From the NCBI RefSeq assembly GCF_040954835.1, contig NC_090698.1, positions 37,129,501 to 37,193,500 on the forward strand: a stretch of DNA of 64,000 nt. The letters are read 5' to 3'. The position numbers and the translations under genes are program-made. Of the stretch, positions 61,506 through 64,000 are shown in pieces. Source of the stretch: Lepisosteus oculatus (taxonomy: Eukaryota > Chordata > Actinopteri > Semionotiformes > Lepisosteidae). The notes beneath the pieces were generated by a model, which worked only from the letters and a program-made list of their open reading frames with translations, did no database searches and was not told the DNA's origin. Positions within the stretch are counted from its first letter, which is position 1. Every line of letters begins with the position of its first letter.

Positions 61506-63330
61506 TAGTCTTACATCAAATATATATACAGTATACTGTATATCACAGTATATCAAATTAAATCTGCAATCTGATAAGAAACAAAGATCAAATTACCAGA
61601 AACCTGCTACATTTTTTGTTTAATAATTGAAAATAGCCTTTTGAGTTACAGTGTAATTGCTGATCACAATTAGGCAATTTTGTTATTTAGAACTACTCTT
61701 TATAACTGTGTATACTTGTATTATTTGACTGTTTTTCATTTTTGTTCTGTAAAAATAGATACAGTATACAGTATAATTACAATGACAACAAAGCAGGGCA
61801 AAAGATAGGCAAAACCTTGTAGCTGTTGTCATAAAGGTAGGGATTGACGATTATTGGTCAATCAAACCAAGGCCAAGCTAAAAGGCAGGATGACCATTAA
61901 AGCTCTTCAACATATAAAAAAGATGTACAGTAGAAAAATCTTCACAGTGCCACATTAGTATGTTAAAATTGCACATTCATTTAATCCTTTTTCTGTATTT
62001 ACAAAGTCTAAATATTTTCTGAATGGTAGTTTGTGGAATTGCTGAAAAACATATGATCAAATTCTCTTTTTAACTCAATATCCCACAATAACTTACAAAC
62101 CTGCTAATCTCCTTGTGCCTCCAGTTTATCTGAAGATCCCTAAATTCCTCTTCCTATGTTTTGATACAATCTCTGAATCAAACTGTTAAATGGATACTGT
62201 ATGTTAAGCTAGAAGGATCTTTTATTGCTCTGCACATCAGTATTAATGACAGGTTATTAAAATCAGAAAATACATTAATTTAAAAAGTATAATTTGTAGA
62301 TGATTCTACAAGAAAGTAGTGTTTTTCCTTACCTGTACCTTAGTCAAACAACAGTATACTGTAAGTTCATAAAGGCTAAACTACTCTGGCAATCTGAGAA
62401 GCAATTTTATCTGATCCATGAGAAATGACAAACTAAGAAGAAACTATCCTCTATTAATTCAATGTCCTTTTCTCATGCTCAGCCTTTTGTGTTTTCTGAC
62501 AGCTGGTTATCTGAACATCAGTTGCCGCTTTTGAAAAAGTCTCACCACTGACCTAAACAATCCTTTCAGTGACAAATGTTATTCTATACTGTGGCACTGA
62601 AATACTACATAAATTGAAGGGATTTAGTTCAATTTCACAAGATCTATTTTAAAAGTGGTAAAATAAAAGGGTATTTCAAGTCATAAATGCCGAAAGTAGC
62701 TAGTCTAACGAAGTCAATAAAATGAGTGCAGGAATTCTCTGTTAACTTTACTTGGTGATTATTTTTTTCTTTCTGAGCCACAAAATGAATGGGATTTAAT
62801 ATAGTGATGCTTCATTTTAATTTAAGTTGTTCAAACCAATTATAAAATACTGTGATAATACTGATAGAAAAGAACTATTATAAATCCATTTGCCTTTCTG
62901 TTGTGTCTAGGGGTTCTCTTAATAAAGGAAAGGGCAACAGTTCTGAACAAGAACCTTCTTTTATTTCTCATCCAGGAGGCAGTTAAATGTTTTGAAAATC
63001 AATTCTGCCATCTAGTGACCAATAGTATTAGCTAACTAATACTTAATGTATACAGGTAGATATTTTCTGCCTTTGTAGAAGATTGGTGAGCAGAGACCTT
63101 GGACTCATGCGTTAGGGGCTAATGTGATATTCACAAGCACAAAATGCAACAGGTATCCTTGAAATGTAGAATTCAGTCTTCTGGGTTTAATTATTTACAT
63201 AAGATCTGAGTAATACACAATTCTGGTTTAAAAAAAAGGTACAAACAGATGTATGCAATACAATTAAAGCATTTTTTTGTTCAAACTAGATTTAAACTTA
63301 TAGCATTAGGACAGGTAAAAGTTTATTCCA
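61506..63330. other. intergenic DNA, nothing recognised
   Basis: AT-rich, with no gene, exon or named repeat supported. Confidence 0.4.
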
Positions 63331-63336
63331 GGTGTC

Positions 63337-63415
63337 ACCTGAAAAAGGCTCCACAACTAAAACGTTGTATCTCTTTTCTTTTCCTTTCAGCATGAATAAA
63401 CCTTTGCCTATTCCT
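63337..63415 (+). mobile_element. decayed Penelope-like 3' tail
   Basis: CACCTGAAAAAGGCTCCACA, CTAAAACGTTGTATC and CAGCATGAATAAACC match the other Penelope tails with more substitutions. No coding sequence precedes it. Confidence 0.65.
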
Positions 63416-64000
63416 CAGCTTCCTACTTGAACTTCATATTGTATAAGTAAGCTTTTAAAAGCACACAATACAGTCTTCTCAAACAATCTTTGCTTTGTTT
63501 CTGAGGCAAGGTGTTGATGAAGGTTTGAGCATGCAACATTGGAATGCAAAATCCATATCATGTATTGATCATGTGTCTATATCAATCCCATCCTGAAATA
63601 CACTTGCACATCTCATCTGCAGCTCAGAAAACTAAAAGACTGTTAAGTTATTGAATTCTACTTTTCAGTTCATTAGGAACAACAACATCCAAGATTTAAA
63701 TGTTTTGTGAATCTTTGACTTATTTAGTGGGATACAGGTTTAGTTTAACTTGCTTGTTTAATGGGTAGTCTCCTGACCAAAGAATGATGAGGCTTAACCC
63801 CATTCAGAGAGGATTTAACCTAGGGGTACCTGCAATGTAGAGATAGGATGGAGGAGGGATGCTTGAGATGAATGCAAGGAGGAACAATTGTGTTTGAAAT
63901 ATATAGCTTATTCTTATTATGATTGTGATTATGAACAGCTATGTAAAATTGACTTGTCATTGTTATTTTTCCTGAACTTCACTTCTGTGTATTCATGAAG
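63416..64000. other. intergenic DNA, nothing recognised
   Basis: AT-rich end of the window with no supported feature. Confidence 0.4.

Noticed and set aside
38000..64000. First exons of CFAP299, the gene after FGF5 in mammals
   Set aside because: Looked for matching protein segments on the + strand and found none; the gene may start outside the window.
1..64000. CRISPR array, phage, operon or plasmid features
   Set aside because: Spliced vertebrate genes and vertebrate transposons throughout; no regularly spaced direct repeats and no bacterial genes.

Overview
The window comes from a ray-finned fish chromosome. It is AT-rich, its genes are split by introns, and it is full of vertebrate-type transposons. 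Two protein-coding genes lie on the + strand in the order prdm8 (about 3.05-5.74 kb) then fgf5 (about 29.6-36.4 kb), which is the order and orientation of PRDM8-FGF5 on human chromosome 4q21. The retained order, the wide spacing and repeat families resembling those of gar, bowfin and sturgeon suggest a non-teleost ray-finned fish such as a gar. That species guess is an inference from memory and was not tested.

Layout: 1-3.0 kb is the prdm8 5' flank, possibly with a non-coding first exon. 3.05-6.0 kb is prdm8 (three coding exons, predicted 563 aa, PR/SET domain plus three zinc fingers). 6-29 kb is intergenic: old Tc1/mariner, LINE and SINE debris and a broken Ty3/gypsy element (16.3-24 kb). 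That gypsy copy was interrupted by a Penelope-like element (11-bp target duplication) and by a 4-kb inverted-repeat element that itself carries another inverted-repeat element. 29.4-36.4 kb is fgf5 (three coding exons, predicted 228 aa), with a small upstream ORF overlapping its start codon out of frame. 36.4-64 kb has no host gene that I can support. It holds several solo LTRs with 5-bp target duplications, two gag remnants, an L1-like remnant, an inverted-repeat element and a nested stack at 56.7-61.5 kb.

The nested stack can be read as a time series. A decayed Tc1 element was split by a 5'-truncated Jockey-superfamily LINE. The LINE was later hit by an LTR element now reduced to a solo LTR, and by a full-length Tc1 element whose 339-aa transposase frame is open, with an apparently complete DD34E triad and IR/DR-type ends. 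This Tc1 copy is the most notable mobile element here.

prdm8 encodes a nuclear PR-domain zinc-finger regulator and fgf5 a secreted growth factor. Nothing in the sequence shows a functional link between them beyond conserved adjacency. I found no CRISPR array, operon, tRNA or intact rRNA gene, and nothing I would call a wholly new biological system. The best leads are the intact Tc1, the layered insertions, the repeated Penelope 3' tails with a hammerhead-like core, the fgf5 upstream ORF and the uncharacterised inverted-repeat elements.
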